A stretch of DNA of 64,000 nt from Thiomicrorhabdus sp. Kp2 (GCF_000478585.1 NZ_ARWI01000001.1:434001-498000), one strand, 5' to 3'. Shown: positions 28,881 to 38,668, counted from the stretch's first letter. Numbers and translations: made by a program. Notes: generated from the sequence alone by a model not told the origin.

Positions 28881-29528
28881 TTATTCGATTTCTTCTAAAC
28901 CCACTTTAGTCAAGCCTGATTCGTTAGCGTAGTTTGTTAACTCTGCTGTTGAAGTCATGCCCATCTTAGTCATTAGGTTTTCTCGATGTTTCGAAACCGT
29001 TCTATCACTAATTTCTAATTTTTCTGCAATATCTTTTGTTTTGAAACCTTCAGCTACTAATTTCACAACTTGTTTTTCACGAACCGATAGACGTTTATTA
29101 GATAGTCCACCTTCTGCTTCTAAAATTGGTTGGATTTCAGAGTGAATAAACGTTTCACCATTCATTACTTGACGAATCCCAGCAACTAACTCTTTTGGAG
29201 AAATGGATTTCATCGCTAAACCTTGAATACCCATCTCTAAGACTTCACGCCATACATTTGTTGTTTCTGCTGCCGTTAACACAATGATTTTTGTGTCAGA
29301 GTAACGTTTTTGAATGTGTGTAATGGCATTAACACCACTTAACTTTGGCATTGACAAATCAAGCAAAACAACATTAGGCGTTTTCGCTCTAATCAGCTCT
29401 AAACACTCTAATCCGTCCTCAGCTTCAGCAACCACTTCAAAATCCGCTTCGCCTTCAATAATAGATTTGAAGCCAGCTCTTACCAATGCATGGTCTTCAG
29501 CCAATAAAACACTAATTTTTTCAGACAT
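28881..29528 (-). CDS. NarL/LuxR-family response regulator
   Basis: Two-component transcription factor. Seen: receiver domain with acidic pocket (EDH), phospho-acceptor Asp57 in VVLLDLSMPKLSG and Lys in AMKSISPKEL, then a LuxR-type helix-turn-helix (LSVREKQVVKLVAEGFKTKDIAEKLEISDRTVSKHRENLMTKM). 215 aa. It is 57 bp after the hybrid kinase gene, so they likely form one phosphorelay: kinase, its receiver, its HPt, then this regulator. Target genes unknown. Confidence 0.93.
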   Translation of the reverse strand: MSEKISVLLAEDHALVRAGFKSIIEGEADFEVVAEAEDGLECLELIRAKTPNVVLLDLSMPKLSGVNAITHIQKRYSDTKIIVLTAAETTNVWREVLEMGIQGLAMKSISPKELVAGIRQVMNGETFIHSEIQPILEAEGGLSNKRLSVREKQVVKLVAEGFKTKDIAEKLEISDRTVSKHRENLMTKMGMTSTAELTNYANESGLTKVGLEEIE

Positions 29529-29585
29529 AGTCGTCTCTACCTAACCTGTTAATTTTGCTTACATTATAAGGAAATCTATTTTTCA

Positions 29586-31721
29586 CTAACCATTATTATG
29601 ACTAATCGAGTCCGACTTCTCAAGACTTTTAACAATTAATACAATTTTTTGTAGGGTTTTTTCAGTTTTTTTCAACCTCTGCTGTTTATTTAATTCTTGG
29701 CACAAGGCTTTTTCTTGGATTGTCTCCAGCTCTTTAAACAGAGTTACCAGGCCTGTTAATTGAAAAAGCATGCAGTTGCCTTTTAAATAATGAGCCAGTT
29801 TTTTAATCTCTTCTGCTTCATTTTGTAAATTATACCGACAAAGCTTTTCAAAACCAGAAATTGTCTCTTTCATAAAAGAGTCAAACAAGTGGTGAAATTG
29901 CTCAGGAATATCGTGCAGTGTATGTAAAGTGAGTTCGTCATTCACTTGCTGTGAACGTTGAAGAGAATCATCCTGTTCACTGACGTTTTTCCAAGCGGTT
30001 TCTTTCTCGGAAAAGGGTGTTTTTTCTTGGGTTGATTGACGATAGTTTTTATCAAGTAAACTAATAATTTGGTTTTTTCCAACGGGTTTCACCAACCACT
30101 TATCAAACCCTAATCCCTCGTGATTCTCATTTTCACCCACAAATCCCGAAGAGTCGCCACCTGCCGTAATAGCAAAAACCCCTTTTAAAGTTGGCGTCTG
30201 ACCTTTTTCATACAGTTGCTGTATGTTCTGACTTACTTGTAATCCATCCATAAACGGCATTTGAATATCAAGCAAGACATAATCAAAACTTTCTTGTTGA
30301 AATAACGCCCATGCCTCACGTCCATCTTTAGCTTCAAACACCTCACAATCTAATTCAGCTAAATACCCCGCCAATACCATACGATTAATTTTAGAATCAT
30401 CTGCAATCAATACCTTGTAGTGTTGCTCTAAAGGAGACAACGCCGTCTCTTCATCCTCTTTTTCAAGCAAATTTTCTGAGTAATAAACCGAACTGGTCTT
30501 GATGAGTTCACCTTTTTTTAACTTGGCTGAGGCGATGCTTGGTGAATGACTCTTTAATATGCAGGGAAGTTGCAAGCAAAATTCAAAAGAAGTACCAACC
30601 CCCACAGAAGACTTTACCTGTATAGAGCCCTGCATTAATTCAACCAATTGTTTAACCACAAATAGACCTAAACCTGCGCCTAGGTAGGTCGTATTACTCG
30701 TGTATTCACCATCACTGGCTTCAAGCTGTGCAAAGGGTTCAAAAATTCTTTGTAATCTATTCTCTGGAATACCTTCACCAGAATCGGTAATTTTAAAAAC
30801 AAAAACACCGTCTTCTTTTTCATTTACTTCAATATTTACCCCACCATACTGAGTAAACTTAATGCCATTAACAATGAGGTTAATGAGTATTTGAGTTAAA
30901 CGTACACCATCGGCCAAAACATACTCATGCTTGCCTAAATAGACCAAAGAAATTACTAGGTTTTTATCAGAGCCAATTGACTTAGTTAGCTGCTTAACAT
31001 TCTCTAAAAGTTCGGTTAATGAGACTTCTGTTGGATGAAGAGTTATGCCGTCATACTCTGTTTGCGAATAGGTCAAAATATCATTAACAAGATAAGTAGA
31101 TTGCTCCGCCGTCATATGAATCGTTTTGAGCATATTGAGTGTTTCAGGTGACGCATCCACCTCATTTCTCAAACGCTTAACGAGGCTACTAATACCTAAA
31201 AGAGGTGAACGTAATTCATGGCTTAACATCGCTAAAAAACGCGATTGTTTAATATAAGAATCATGTACAAAACGGTTTTGCTCTTCGATGTGTTGTTCAC
31301 GCTCAACGACTTGTTGAAGAGATAAACGTCCTTGTGCATCAACCATCTCACGCTCTAAAGCGGCCATTTCAGAAACATCAATACAGCTTGCCCAAACCAT
31401 TTTCACACCGTTAAGCTCTAATACCCGCAATTGATGTTGTAAAGTTCTTTTACCTTTAACAGTTTGATAACTTGCCACAAATCGCATATCAAAATCACTT
31501 GATTGCGTTCTTTTCGACGCCAAAGCACCTTCAATTTTCAGCCTCAATAACTGGGTTTCATACTCTCCCATCATCTCTTCAATAGTCACGACTTGACGGC
31601 CTAAATAAGCTTTAAACGCTTCAGAAAGATTCAGAACCTCTTTATCCCCCTCCTTGGCATAGGTCCACCATAGATTTTTATGAAACATTTCATTGGCTAA
31701 TATCGTTTGCGGAATACTCAT
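29586..31721 (-). CDS. Hybrid sensor histidine kinase (HisKA-HATPase-REC-HPt)
   Basis: 711 aa, no membrane segment, so a cytoplasmic sensor. Seen in order: N-terminal PAS-like region (about 10-125) with no identifiable cofactor motif, short coiled coil (125-160), HisKA with phospho-His168 in MLSHELRSPLLG, HATPase with N box NLIVNGIKFT and G boxes DSGEGIP and GAGLGL, receiver with Asp485 (LLDIQMPFMDG), and HPt with His644 (LAHYLKGNC). This layout supports a four-step His-Asp-His-Asp relay ending on the adjacent NarL-type regulator. Signal unknown. Confidence 0.93.
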   Translation of the reverse strand: MSIPQTILANEMFHKNLWWTYAKEGDKEVLNLSEAFKAYLGRQVVTIEEMMGEYETQLLRLKIEGALASKRTQSSDFDMRFVASYQTVKGKRTLQHQLRVLELNGVKMVWASCIDVSEMAALEREMVDAQGRLSLQQVVEREQHIEEQNRFVHDSYIKQSRFLAMLSHELRSPLLGISSLVKRLRNEVDASPETLNMLKTIHMTAEQSTYLVNDILTYSQTEYDGITLHPTEVSLTELLENVKQLTKSIGSDKNLVISLVYLGKHEYVLADGVRLTQILINLIVNGIKFTQYGGVNIEVNEKEDGVFVFKITDSGEGIPENRLQRIFEPFAQLEASDGEYTSNTTYLGAGLGLFVVKQLVELMQGSIQVKSSVGVGTSFEFCLQLPCILKSHSPSIASAKLKKGELIKTSSVYYSENLLEKEDEETALSPLEQHYKVLIADDSKINRMVLAGYLAELDCEVFEAKDGREAWALFQQESFDYVLLDIQMPFMDGLQVSQNIQQLYEKGQTPTLKGVFAITAGGDSSGFVGENENHEGLGFDKWLVKPVGKNQIISLLDKNYRQSTQEKTPFSEKETAWKNVSEQDDSLQRSQQVNDELTLHTLHDIPEQFHHLFDSFMKETISGFEKLCRYNLQNEAEEIKKLAHYLKGNCMLFQLTGLVTLFKELETIQEKALCQELNKQQRLKKTEKTLQKIVLIVKSLEKSDSISHNNG
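29746..29755. repeat. One-mismatch palindrome copy in the hybrid kinase gene
   Basis: ACCAGGCCTGTT with one changed position; read T-G-L-V in the HPt region. Confidence 0.7.
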
Positions 31722-31897
31722 TTCATATCACTTATGGCTACTCTGTATTTTTACTTCAAAAATGCTAAAATAATTGGCATTAATTGGAATGGGTTTATTT
31801 AACCACGAATAACCCCGTTCATCACTCCCAACCCACAAAATTTGTTCGCAAATACCCTGCGGGTTACAAATACAATACTCTACAAGAACCGTTAACT

Positions 31898-33301
31898 ATG
31901 TCACAACCAATCTCATCCACTGAAACCCGTATTGAAAAAGATAGCATGGGCAGTTTAGAAGTCCCTAAAAATGCTCTATATGGCGCACAAACTCAACGTG
32001 CAATCAATAACTTTCCCATTAGTGGTATTCCAATGCCTAAGAGCTTTATTCAAGCTTTATGTTATGTAAAGTTTGCTTGTTCGGACAGTAATCAAGAACT
32101 TGGTTTACTCAGTGAAGAAAAAGCAGACGCAATTCAAACTGCCGCTAAAGAGGTTATTCAAGGAAACTATTACGACCACTTTCCAATTGATATATTTCAA
32201 ACAGGTTCAGGCACCAGTACCAATATGAATGCCAATGAGGTGCTCTCAACCGTTGCTAAACAACTTACTGGGGTAGATGTTCACCCTAACGATGACATTA
32301 ATATGAGTCAAAGCTCTAATGACGTTATCCCAACAACCATTCATGTCGCTGCGGCGATAGCATTAGAAGAGACCTTAATGCCAGCCCTGCTTCACTTAGT
32401 TGAAACCATTGAAGATCGAGAGATTGAATTAAAAGATGTGGTCAAAACGGGTCGCACACACCTCATGGATGCCATGCCAGTTAAACTGAGTCAAGAGCTG
32501 GGTGCTTGGAAAGCGCAGATTAAAGATAATATTGCTCGTTTGCGTGACACCCAAAAACGCATTCAAATGCTACCTCAAGGAGGTACTGCTGTAGGCACTG
32601 GTGTTAATGCTGATCCTGAATTTGGGCGATTAGTTTCCGCCAATTTAGCAACAATTACCGCCATTCATTTTGAGCCAATGGAAAACCTGTTTATCGGTTT
32701 AAGCTCACAAGACACTGCGCTAGAGTTGAGTGGTCAATTAAATGTATTGGCGGCAAGTCTTATGAAAATTGCCAATGATTTACGCTGGATGAATTCGGGG
32801 CCTTTAGCAGGCCTGGGAGAAATTCAACTACCTGCTTTACAGCCTGGTAGCTCAATCATGCCTGGCAAGGTAAACCCTGTCATTCCAGAAGCTATCGCCA
32901 TGGTAGCCGCACAAATTATGGGGAACCACACTGCCATTACCGTTGGTGCTCAATCGGGTAATTTCCAGTTAAATGTTATGCTACCCATGATTGCCCATAA
33001 CCTATTGCAAAGCATTGAAATTGCCGCTTCTAGCTCGATTCAGTTAGCCGATATGGCCATTAAAGGTTTTACCGTCAATACCGCAAATATCCAAAAAGCG
33101 TTAGACGTCAACCCAATTTTAGTGACTGCATTAAATACCGTGGTAGGCTATGAAAAAGGAGCGGCTATTGCGAAAGAAGCTTACGCTTCAGGTCGTCCAG
33201 TTTTAGACGTGGCATTAGAAATGACTGATTTAGACGAAAAAACTTTAAAACAATACTTAAACCCCGCTTTATTAACGGAAGGTGGAAACCCTTCTGTGTA
33301 A
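31898..33301 (+). CDS. fumC: Fumarate hydratase, class II
   Basis: Iron-independent fumarase interconverting fumarate and malate in the TCA cycle. Seen: TGSGTSTNMNANEV, SSNDVIPTTIHVA, GRTHLMDAMPV and the superfamily signature GSSIMPGKVNP. Start set at the ATG at 31898, giving 467 aa as in E. coli FumC; an upstream in-frame TTG (31784) would add 38 non-homologous residues. A thioredoxin gene follows after 50 bp. Confidence 0.96.
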   Translation: MSQPISSTETRIEKDSMGSLEVPKNALYGAQTQRAINNFPISGIPMPKSFIQALCYVKFACSDSNQELGLLSEEKADAIQTAAKEVIQGNYYDHFPIDIFQTGSGTSTNMNANEVLSTVAKQLTGVDVHPNDDINMSQSSNDVIPTTIHVAAAIALEETLMPALLHLVETIEDREIELKDVVKTGRTHLMDAMPVKLSQELGAWKAQIKDNIARLRDTQKRIQMLPQGGTAVGTGVNADPEFGRLVSANLATITAIHFEPMENLFIGLSSQDTALELSGQLNVLAASLMKIANDLRWMNSGPLAGLGEIQLPALQPGSSIMPGKVNPVIPEAIAMVAAQIMGNHTAITVGAQSGNFQLNVMLPMIAHNLLQSIEIAASSSIQLADMAIKGFTVNTANIQKALDVNPILVTALNTVVGYEKGAAIAKEAYASGRPVLDVALEMTDLDEKTLKQYLNPALLTEGGNPSV

Positions 33302-33351
33302 ACTTATACAGAAACTATTTTTCATTCAAAACGATTATAAAAGGAATAAAC

Positions 33352-33726
33352 ATGGCTGTAATTGATTTAAAAACAGAACAATTTGAAGAAACCATTGCCA
33401 ATAATGATATCGTTATTTTCGATTTCTGGGCAGAATGGTGTGGTCCTTGTAAACAGTTTGGACCAGTCTTTGAAGAGATTTCAAACAAATACCCTGATAT
33501 CGCTTTCTGCAAAGTTAACGTTGAAGAAGAAGAACAATTAGCAGGCATGTTCCAAGTACGTTCAATCCCGACTTTGGTCTTTATGCGTGAGAAAATCGTT
33601 GTTTTCTCAAACCCTGGTGCGATTCCTGGAAGTGCTTTAGAAGAAGGGATTGGTCAACTACTTGAACTAGACATGGACAAAGTCCACGCTGATTTAGCTG
33701 AAGCGCAGGCGAAACAAGAAGGTTAA
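33352..33726 (+). CDS. Thioredoxin
   Basis: Cytoplasmic disulfide reductase. Seen: active site WCGPC (Cys30, Cys33) in DFWAEWCGPCKQFG, the cis-proline in RSIPTLVFM, and a C-terminal helical extension (ELDMDKVHADLAEAQAKQEG), which makes it 124 aa, longer than the usual 105-110. AAGGA precedes the ATG. Close behind fumC, possibly co-transcribed. Confidence 0.93.
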   Translation: MAVIDLKTEQFEETIANNDIVIFDFWAEWCGPCKQFGPVFEEISNKYPDIAFCKVNVEEEEQLAGMFQVRSIPTLVFMREKIVVFSNPGAIPGSALEEGIGQLLELDMDKVHADLAEAQAKQEG

Positions 33727-33879
33727 TCCTTTTCTGGTTCAGCATCAATATTGGGCGTAACTTAATTTGCGCCCATCTCTCTCCACAATAAACATAACGC
33801 TCTATAATCGGTTACTTCCAAGCAAATAAATCTCCTATAATCATGTAAACATTCAACGTAATTTGCAGACGGAATTTAC

Positions 33880-34755
33880 ATGTCACAACACACACCAGTT
33901 ACTCAACTCTTACCACCAAGCACGATTTTAATCACAGGTTGCTCAACGGGCATTGGTTACCATACCGCTCACCTTTTAAAAGATTTAGGCTACAACGTCA
34001 TTGCCACTTGCCGTAAACAAGAAGACGTTAACCGCTTAAAAGAAGAAAGATTGACCTGCTTTCAATTAGATTTGGCTTGCAGTGTGTGTATTGATTTTGC
34101 CCTTACCGAGATACTAGCCGAAACCGATGGCAAGATTGATGCCCTATTCAACAATGGTGCTTTTGGTTTACCTGGTGCTGTAGAAGATTTAAGCCGTGAA
34201 GCGATGGAGTATCAATTTAGAACCAATGTCTTTGGTACTCAAGAACTCACCAATAAAATGGTTAAAATCATGCGTAAACAAGGCCATGGCAAAATCATCT
34301 ATAACAGCTCTATTTTAGGATTTGCCGCCATGCAATATCGTGGTGCGTACAATGCCAGCAAATTTGCGATTGAAGGGTTTGCAGATACTTTAAGAATTGA
34401 GGTCAAACAAGATAATATTCAAGTCAGCTTAATTGAACCAGGCCCAATACTCTCTGATTTTAGAAAAAATGCGTTTGAACAATTTAAACGATGGATTAAG
34501 ATTGAAGAGAGTGCCCATCAAGATAAATACAACGCAATGATTGCACGTTTAGAAACCGTTGGCCCAAGCGCCCCATTTACATTAGGGCCTGAGGCGGTAA
34601 GCAAATGTGTTGTACATGCATTACAGCATAAACGGGCTAGAATTCGCTATAGAGTAACCGTTCCAACAATCGTATTTGCCTATTTAAAACGCATTTTGCC
34701 AAATCGTTGGTTAGATGTTCTGTTGATTAAAGCTGGTGGAGATGGAAAACGTTAA
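33880..34755 (+). CDS. Short-chain dehydrogenase/reductase
   Basis: NAD(P)-dependent oxidoreductase of the classical SDR type; substrate unknown. Seen: cofactor motif TGCSTGIGYHTA, NNGAFG, catalytic Ser (NSSILG) and YNASK with the catalytic Tyr and Lys. 291 aa. An Arg at ATCRKQ after the second strand suggests NADPH. Single gene; a tandem repeat array follows it. Confidence 0.9.
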   Translation: MSQHTPVTQLLPPSTILITGCSTGIGYHTAHLLKDLGYNVIATCRKQEDVNRLKEERLTCFQLDLACSVCIDFALTEILAETDGKIDALFNNGAFGLPGAVEDLSREAMEYQFRTNVFGTQELTNKMVKIMRKQGHGKIIYNSSILGFAAMQYRGAYNASKFAIEGFADTLRIEVKQDNIQVSLIEPGPILSDFRKNAFEQFKRWIKIEESAHQDKYNAMIARLETVGPSAPFTLGPEAVSKCVVHALQHKRARIRYRVTVPTIVFAYLKRILPNRWLDVLLIKAGGDGKR

Positions 34756-34767
34756 CTTCAATAATTG

Positions 34768-34794
34768 AACCACGAAGACACGAAGGCGCGAAGT
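34768..34794. repeat. CACGAAG-type short direct repeats
   Basis: Stuttered CACGAAGACACGAAGGCGCG-AAG just after the SDR stop codon. I have the impression of similar CACGAAG strings in other proteobacterial intergenic regions, but cannot verify it here. Confidence 0.5.
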
Positions 34795-34863
34795 TGTAAA
34801 CTTTTTTCAATGTGGCCAGCGTTAATTAAAAACGCTTTATACATCGAATCATATAGTGAGTAG

Positions 34864-35190
34864 GTTTTCAAAAGTAAGTCAGCTCAAGTCAAAGGAACGC
34901 GAAATTTACTAAAAATAAATGAACGTTTCTTTAACGCAGAAATGGCTTGCTTTAGCGCTTCAAATTCATGAGTTGATTAGGCTTTCAAAAGTTGGTCAGT
35001 TCAAGGCAAAGAAACGTGAAGTTTACTATAAGTAAATGAACGTTTCTTTAACGCAGAAATGGCTTGCTTTAGCGCTTCAAATTCATGAGTTGATTAGGCT
35101 TTCAAAAATTGGTTAGTTCAAGGCAAAGAAACGTGAAGTTTACTATAAGTAAATGAACGTTTCTTTAACGCAGAAATGGCCTACTTTAGG
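34864..35190. repeat. 117-bp tandem repeat array, three copies, each with a hairpin
   Basis: The string GAACGTTTCTTTAACGCAGA starts at 34921, 35038 and 35155, a period of 117 bp. Copies 2 and 3 are nearly identical and copy 1 is more diverged. Each unit contains an inner hairpin (for example 35011-35046: GAAACGT ... ACGTTTC outside, TTTAC ... GTAAA inside) and an outer pairing of AAAGTTGGTCA with TGGCTTGCTTT. No open reading frame. It fills most of the 440-bp gap between the SDR and thioredoxin-like genes. Confidence 0.92.
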
Positions 35191-35194
35191 AAGC

Positions 35195-35527
35195 CTAATC
35201 CGAGAAGACCATTGAGTATGGTCTTTGTATGTCTTGCATCACTTTTTGCAGACTAAAGCTTCTAACCTCTTCAATAAAACGTTGTCCAGTAAAAAAGACT
35301 TGTAAAGTCGGTAAGGTAAACACGCCGTTTTGTGAACAGATATCGGTTACCACATGACAATCTACATACACCAATCTCACTTTTGGATAGTTCTCAGCCA
35401 TTAACTCAATCAACTTTGGCTTAATGGCATGACAAACATTACACTCCTTGCCGCCAAATAAAATCAGTAGGGCGTCTTCTGATTGTTTTAACGCATTCAA
35501 CTCATCTAAGGTTTCAATATTTTGCAT
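35195..35527 (-). CDS. Thioredoxin-like protein
   Basis: 110-aa thioredoxin fold with the atypical active site ECNVC (Cys29, Cys32) and cis-Pro in FTLPTLQVF. Such small thioredoxin-like proteins reduce disulfides or bind partner proteins; the specific role is unknown. The ATG at 35527 is preferred over a TTG at 35542. Its 3' end abuts the tandem repeat array. Confidence 0.85.
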   Translation of the reverse strand: MQNIETLDELNALKQSEDALLILFGGKECNVCHAIKPKLIELMAENYPKVRLVYVDCHVVTDICSQNGVFTLPTLQVFFTGQRFIEEVRSFSLQKVMQDIQRPYSMVFSD

Positions 35528-35630
35528 AAATAAATAATCCAAATTCTCTTAATTACTCGCATAATTTTTCACTAAAACTCATTTGAAAGAAAACACCTTT
35601 ACAAACTCAGCACACCTGGTAAGAAAATAT

Positions 35631-35642
35631 ACAGGCCTGGTA
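35631..35642. repeat. One-mismatch palindrome copy before the thioredoxin-like and rhlE genes
   Basis: ACAGGCCTGGT with the first C changed, preceded 20 bp earlier by an isolated ACCTGGTAA half. Confidence 0.7.
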
Positions 35643-35692
35643 ACAGGCAAGTTTGTCATACAAATGAGCGGTAAAACGTTACTTAAATCTTA

Positions 35693-37009
35693 TTATGATT
35701 TATTTGTATTTGTCTGCCCACTATGACGACTGCCAGGTTTATTACCTCGATTACCTTGAGGATTATGACCACTGCGGCTATCACCTGAACGCTGACCATC
35801 TTGATGGTTTACTTTGGGTTTTTTAGGCTTTTTTGGTTTCTTTGGTTTTGGGTTTAATCTTGATTGTTTAAGAGGATGAGTCGGTACATAACCTTCAATG
35901 GTTCTGCGTTCTAACAGCTCACCAATTAATCGTTCAATATCAAACAGTAACTTATCTTCTTCAGAACAGACTAAAGAGATGGCTTCACCACTCGCCCCAG
36001 CTCGCCCTGTTCTGCCTATACGATGCACATAATCTTCAGGCACATTAGGCAGATCATAATTCACCACATGGGGCAGTTGATCAATATCTAAACCTCGAGC
36101 GGCAATATCGGTCGCCACTAACACACGAATCGCACCTGACTTAAAGTCGGCCAAAGCTTTGGTGCGAGCAGACTGGCTTTTATTACCATGTATTGGCGAA
36201 GCCGTAATACCAATAGCATTTAATTGTTTAGTAATACGGTTCGCACCGTGTTTGGTTTTACTAAAAACTAACACCTGCTCCCAATTATTATCCACAATCA
36301 AATCAATCAAGAGTTTGGTTTTATGACCTTTATCTACCGCATAAATCCATTGTTCAATTTTCTTGACGGTACTGTTTGGAGGGGTAACCGAAACTTCCAC
36401 TGCATTACGCACAAAACCTTTAGCCAACTCACGAATTTCAGGTGAAAACGTAGCCGAAAACAATAAAGTTTGGCGGTTTTTGGGCAGTAACTTCATAATG
36501 CGTTTTAAGTCATGAATAAAGCCCATATCCAACATTCTATCGGCTTCGTCTAATACCAAAAACTCTAGCTGATTAAATTTAATCGCATTTTGGCTATGTA
36601 AGTCCAATAAACGCCCTGGGGTAGCAACCAGCACATCTACACCGCGTCTTAAACGTTGCATTTGCGGGTTAATTTTAACGCCACCAAACACCACGTCAGA
36701 ACGCAAAGCGGTATGTTTACTGTATTGATAAACGCTTTCTTGAACCTGTGCGGCAAGCTCTCGTGTTGGCGTAAGAACTAAGGCACGCACTTGATTGCTC
36801 TGCGGACGTTCGCCAGTTAATAAACGCTCTAACATCGGTAAAGTAAAACCAGCGGTTTTACCTGTCCCTGTTTGAGCAGCAGCCATAACGTCTTTACCCT
36901 CTAAAACAGGGGGGATCGCTTTTTCTTGAATGGGTGAAGCTTTACTGTAACCAAGTTCTGTTACCGCTTGTAAGATAGGTTCTGACAAACCTAGAGAGGA
37001 AAAATCCAT
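35693..37009 (-). CDS. rhlE: DEAD-box ATP-dependent RNA helicase (RhlE-type)
   Basis: RNA unwinding in ribosome assembly or mRNA decay. Seen: Q motif ([16 protein letters not shown]), motif [10 protein letters not shown], Ib TPGR, II DEAD, III SAT, and [10 protein letters not shown], then a basic Lys/Pro- and Gly/Ser/Arg-rich tail (about residues 385-438), as in RhlE. 438 aa from the ATG at 37009; the frame runs upstream to a TTG at 37147 but the extra 46 residues look untranslated. Confidence 0.93.
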   Translation of the reverse strand: MDFSSLGLSEPILQAVTELGYSKASPIQEKAIPPVLEGKDVMAAAQTGTGKTAGFTLPMLERLLTGERPQSNQVRALVLTPTRELAAQVQESVYQYSKHTALRSDVVFGGVKINPQMQRLRRGVDVLVATPGRLLDLHSQNAIKFNQLEFLVLDEADRMLDMGFIHDLKRIMKLLPKNRQTLLFSATFSPEIRELAKGFVRNAVEVSVTPPNSTVKKIEQWIYAVDKGHKTKLLIDLIVDNNWEQVLVFSKTKHGANRITKQLNAIGITASPIHGNKSQSARTKALADFKSGAIRVLVATDIAARGLDIDQLPHVVNYDLPNVPEDYVHRIGRTGRAGASGEAISLVCSEEDKLLFDIERLIGELLERRTIEGYVPTHPLKQSRLNPKPKKPKKPKKPKVNHQDGQRSGDSRSGHNPQGNRGNKPGSRHSGQTNTNKS

Positions 37010-37259
37010 AAAATTACTCTTTGCTGATTGGCAAAGAAAAGTAAAGATTCTTACGATATTTGCCAGAATTGAATTGAGCGGGTAGCTTACCTTATGAGCC
37101 CCGATAAAGCCATACAAAGCCGCTACAATACCTTGTATTATTCCCAAACCTTATTACTTTAAAACAGACTTTACCAGGCCTAGTAAGTCTTAATTTTGAT
37201 TAACCTGTACTCTATAGCAAGGTACGCTATGCTAGAATCTTGATATTATTTAACCAATA
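37010..37259. other. Intergenic region between rhlE and the MITE-like element
   Basis: No gene seen. Contains a one-mismatch palindrome copy (37173-37184, ACCAGGCCTAGT) and then the MITE-like element. Confidence 0.5.
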
Positions 37260-37374
37260 GAGACCTTTGCACGAGTCGATGAACATATAAAAACGGCTAT
37301 AATCCTCTATCTTCAGGCTAAAAAATTCTATCTCGTTTTTCTTACGTACCTGACTCGTGCAAAGGTCTCCAATA
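37255..37374. mobile_element. MITE-like element with 18-bp perfect terminal inverted repeats
   Basis: GAGACCTTTGCACGAGTC at 37260-37277 and its exact inverse at 37352-37369 bound a 110-bp element with no reading frame. Both ends are flanked by CAATA (37255-37259, 37370-37374), a likely 5-bp target duplication. GAGACCTTTGCA-type ends recall IS5-family elements (my recollection), so a transposase-less derivative moved in trans is the best reading. It ends 10 bp before the next gene and carries a TATAAT at 37298-37303. Confidence 0.8.
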
Positions 37375-37384
37375 GAAGAAATTT

Positions 37385-37843
37385 ATGAAAATATGGGTTG
37401 ATGCCGATGCTTGTCCAGCCGTAATAAAAGAGACCATATTCAGAGCCGCAACTCGAACACAAACCTTAACGACCTTAGTTGCCAATCACACTATGCGAAT
37501 ACCCCCCTCTCCCTGGATAAAATTTCAGCAAGTACAATCTGGCTTTGATGTGGCGGATAACAAGATTGTTGAACAACTGAATGCAGGCGATTTAGTCATT
37601 AGTAGCGACATCCCTCTGGCTGCCGAAGCGATTGAAAAAGGCGCTATTGTATTAAGCCCTAGAGGAGAATTATATACAGTGGCCAATATTCGAGCTCGAC
37701 TGAATATGCGAGATTTTATGGAATCTTTACGCAGTACAGGAGTCGATATTGGTGGCCCAAATGCTTTAAATCAAGCCGATCGGCAGGCTTTTGCTAATCA
37801 GCTTGATAAATATTTGACCCAAAACAAACCGCCAAAGACTTAA
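37385..37843 (+). CDS. YaiI/YqxD family protein (DUF188)
   Basis: Function unknown; 152 aa, normal for the family. Seen: the N-terminal [22 protein letters not shown] with conserved Asp residues of a PIN-like fold, [23 protein letters not shown] and the conserved [10 protein letters not shown]. The MITE-like element lies directly upstream and may have altered its promoter. Confidence 0.9.
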   Translation: MKIWVDADACPAVIKETIFRAATRTQTLTTLVANHTMRIPPSPWIKFQQVQSGFDVADNKIVEQLNAGDLVISSDIPLAAEAIEKGAIVLSPRGELYTVANIRARLNMRDFMESLRSTGVDIGGPNALNQADRQAFANQLDKYLTQNKPPKT

Positions 37844-37885
37844 TCTTAATCGTTAAAAATCGCTAACCAACTATCTGGATATAAC

Positions 37886-38638
37886 ATGAAAAAGAGCCCT
37901 CTAGAAGACCTTGAATTAGAACACTTACCAGAGGTGATTGCGCAACGATTGGATGCACCACAAAAAACCCAAAATATTTCAGACGCCGTTCTCGGAGCGA
38001 TTGATGGTTGTGTGACCACCTTTGCAATTATTGCAGGTGCGATTGGAGCTGGTTTTTCTGCTTCGGTTGCCTTAATTTTAGGTTTTGCCAATCTGTTTGC
38101 CGACGGTTTTAGCATGGCCGTCAGTAATTATGAAGCGAATAAAGCGCAACAAGAATTTATTGAAAGTGTCCGTAAAACGGAAGCGGAACATATTCAAAAA
38201 ATACCTAAAGGTGAACGTGAAGAAATTAGACAAATTTTTCAACGTAAAGGATTTGAAGGCGATGTGTTAGAAAAAATTGTTAACACGATTACTCAAAATA
38301 AAAACCTTTGGATTGACACCATGCTGCTTGAAGAACACGGCCTACAAATCCAGACTCAAAACCCTATCAAAGCCGCATTAACCACCTTTGGTGCCTTTCT
38401 ATTAGTGGGTGCAATTCCATTAATTCCATTTTTTATATCGGCAATCACCATCAATCAGCAATTTATCTTGAGTGCTATATTCGCTGGCATGATGTTTTTT
38501 ATGATTGGCATGCTCAAAAGTATGGTATTTGCAAAACCTATATTTCTTTCTGGAGTACAGACCTTAGTAACGGGCGGTGCGGCTGCCAGTCTGGCTTTTA
38601 TAACAGGCTATCTTCTTAGAACTCAATTTGGAATTTAA
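37886..38638 (+). CDS. VIT1/CCC1 family transporter
   Basis: Membrane protein of the family that moves iron or manganese in plants and yeast. Seen: the first signature GAIDGCVTTFAIIAGAIGAGF and FANLFADGFSMAVSNYEANKAQ, a long amphipathic cytoplasmic region (about 85-150) rich in Glu/Lys, then three C-terminal membrane segments. 250 aa. Divalent metal transport is inference from family. 42 bp after the DUF188 gene. Confidence 0.88.
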   Translation: MKKSPLEDLELEHLPEVIAQRLDAPQKTQNISDAVLGAIDGCVTTFAIIAGAIGAGFSASVALILGFANLFADGFSMAVSNYEANKAQQEFIESVRKTEAEHIQKIPKGEREEIRQIFQRKGFEGDVLEKIVNTITQNKNLWIDTMLLEEHGLQIQTQNPIKAALTTFGAFLLVGAIPLIPFFISAITINQQFILSAIFAGMMFFMIGMLKSMVFAKPIFLSGVQTLVTGGAAASLAFITGYLLRTQFGI

Positions 38639-38668
38639 ATAAACATTTCAGTTTGATTTTGTGAAACT

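Noticed and set aside
31784-31897. N-terminal extension of fumC from an in-frame TTG
   Set aside because: The 38 extra residues do not resemble fumarase, which begins at the ATG at 31898 and then has the normal family length.
37267-37303. Complete promoter inside the MITE-like element
   Set aside because: TATAAT is present but the nearest TTGCAC box is 25 bp upstream, too far; only a -10 contribution can be suggested.
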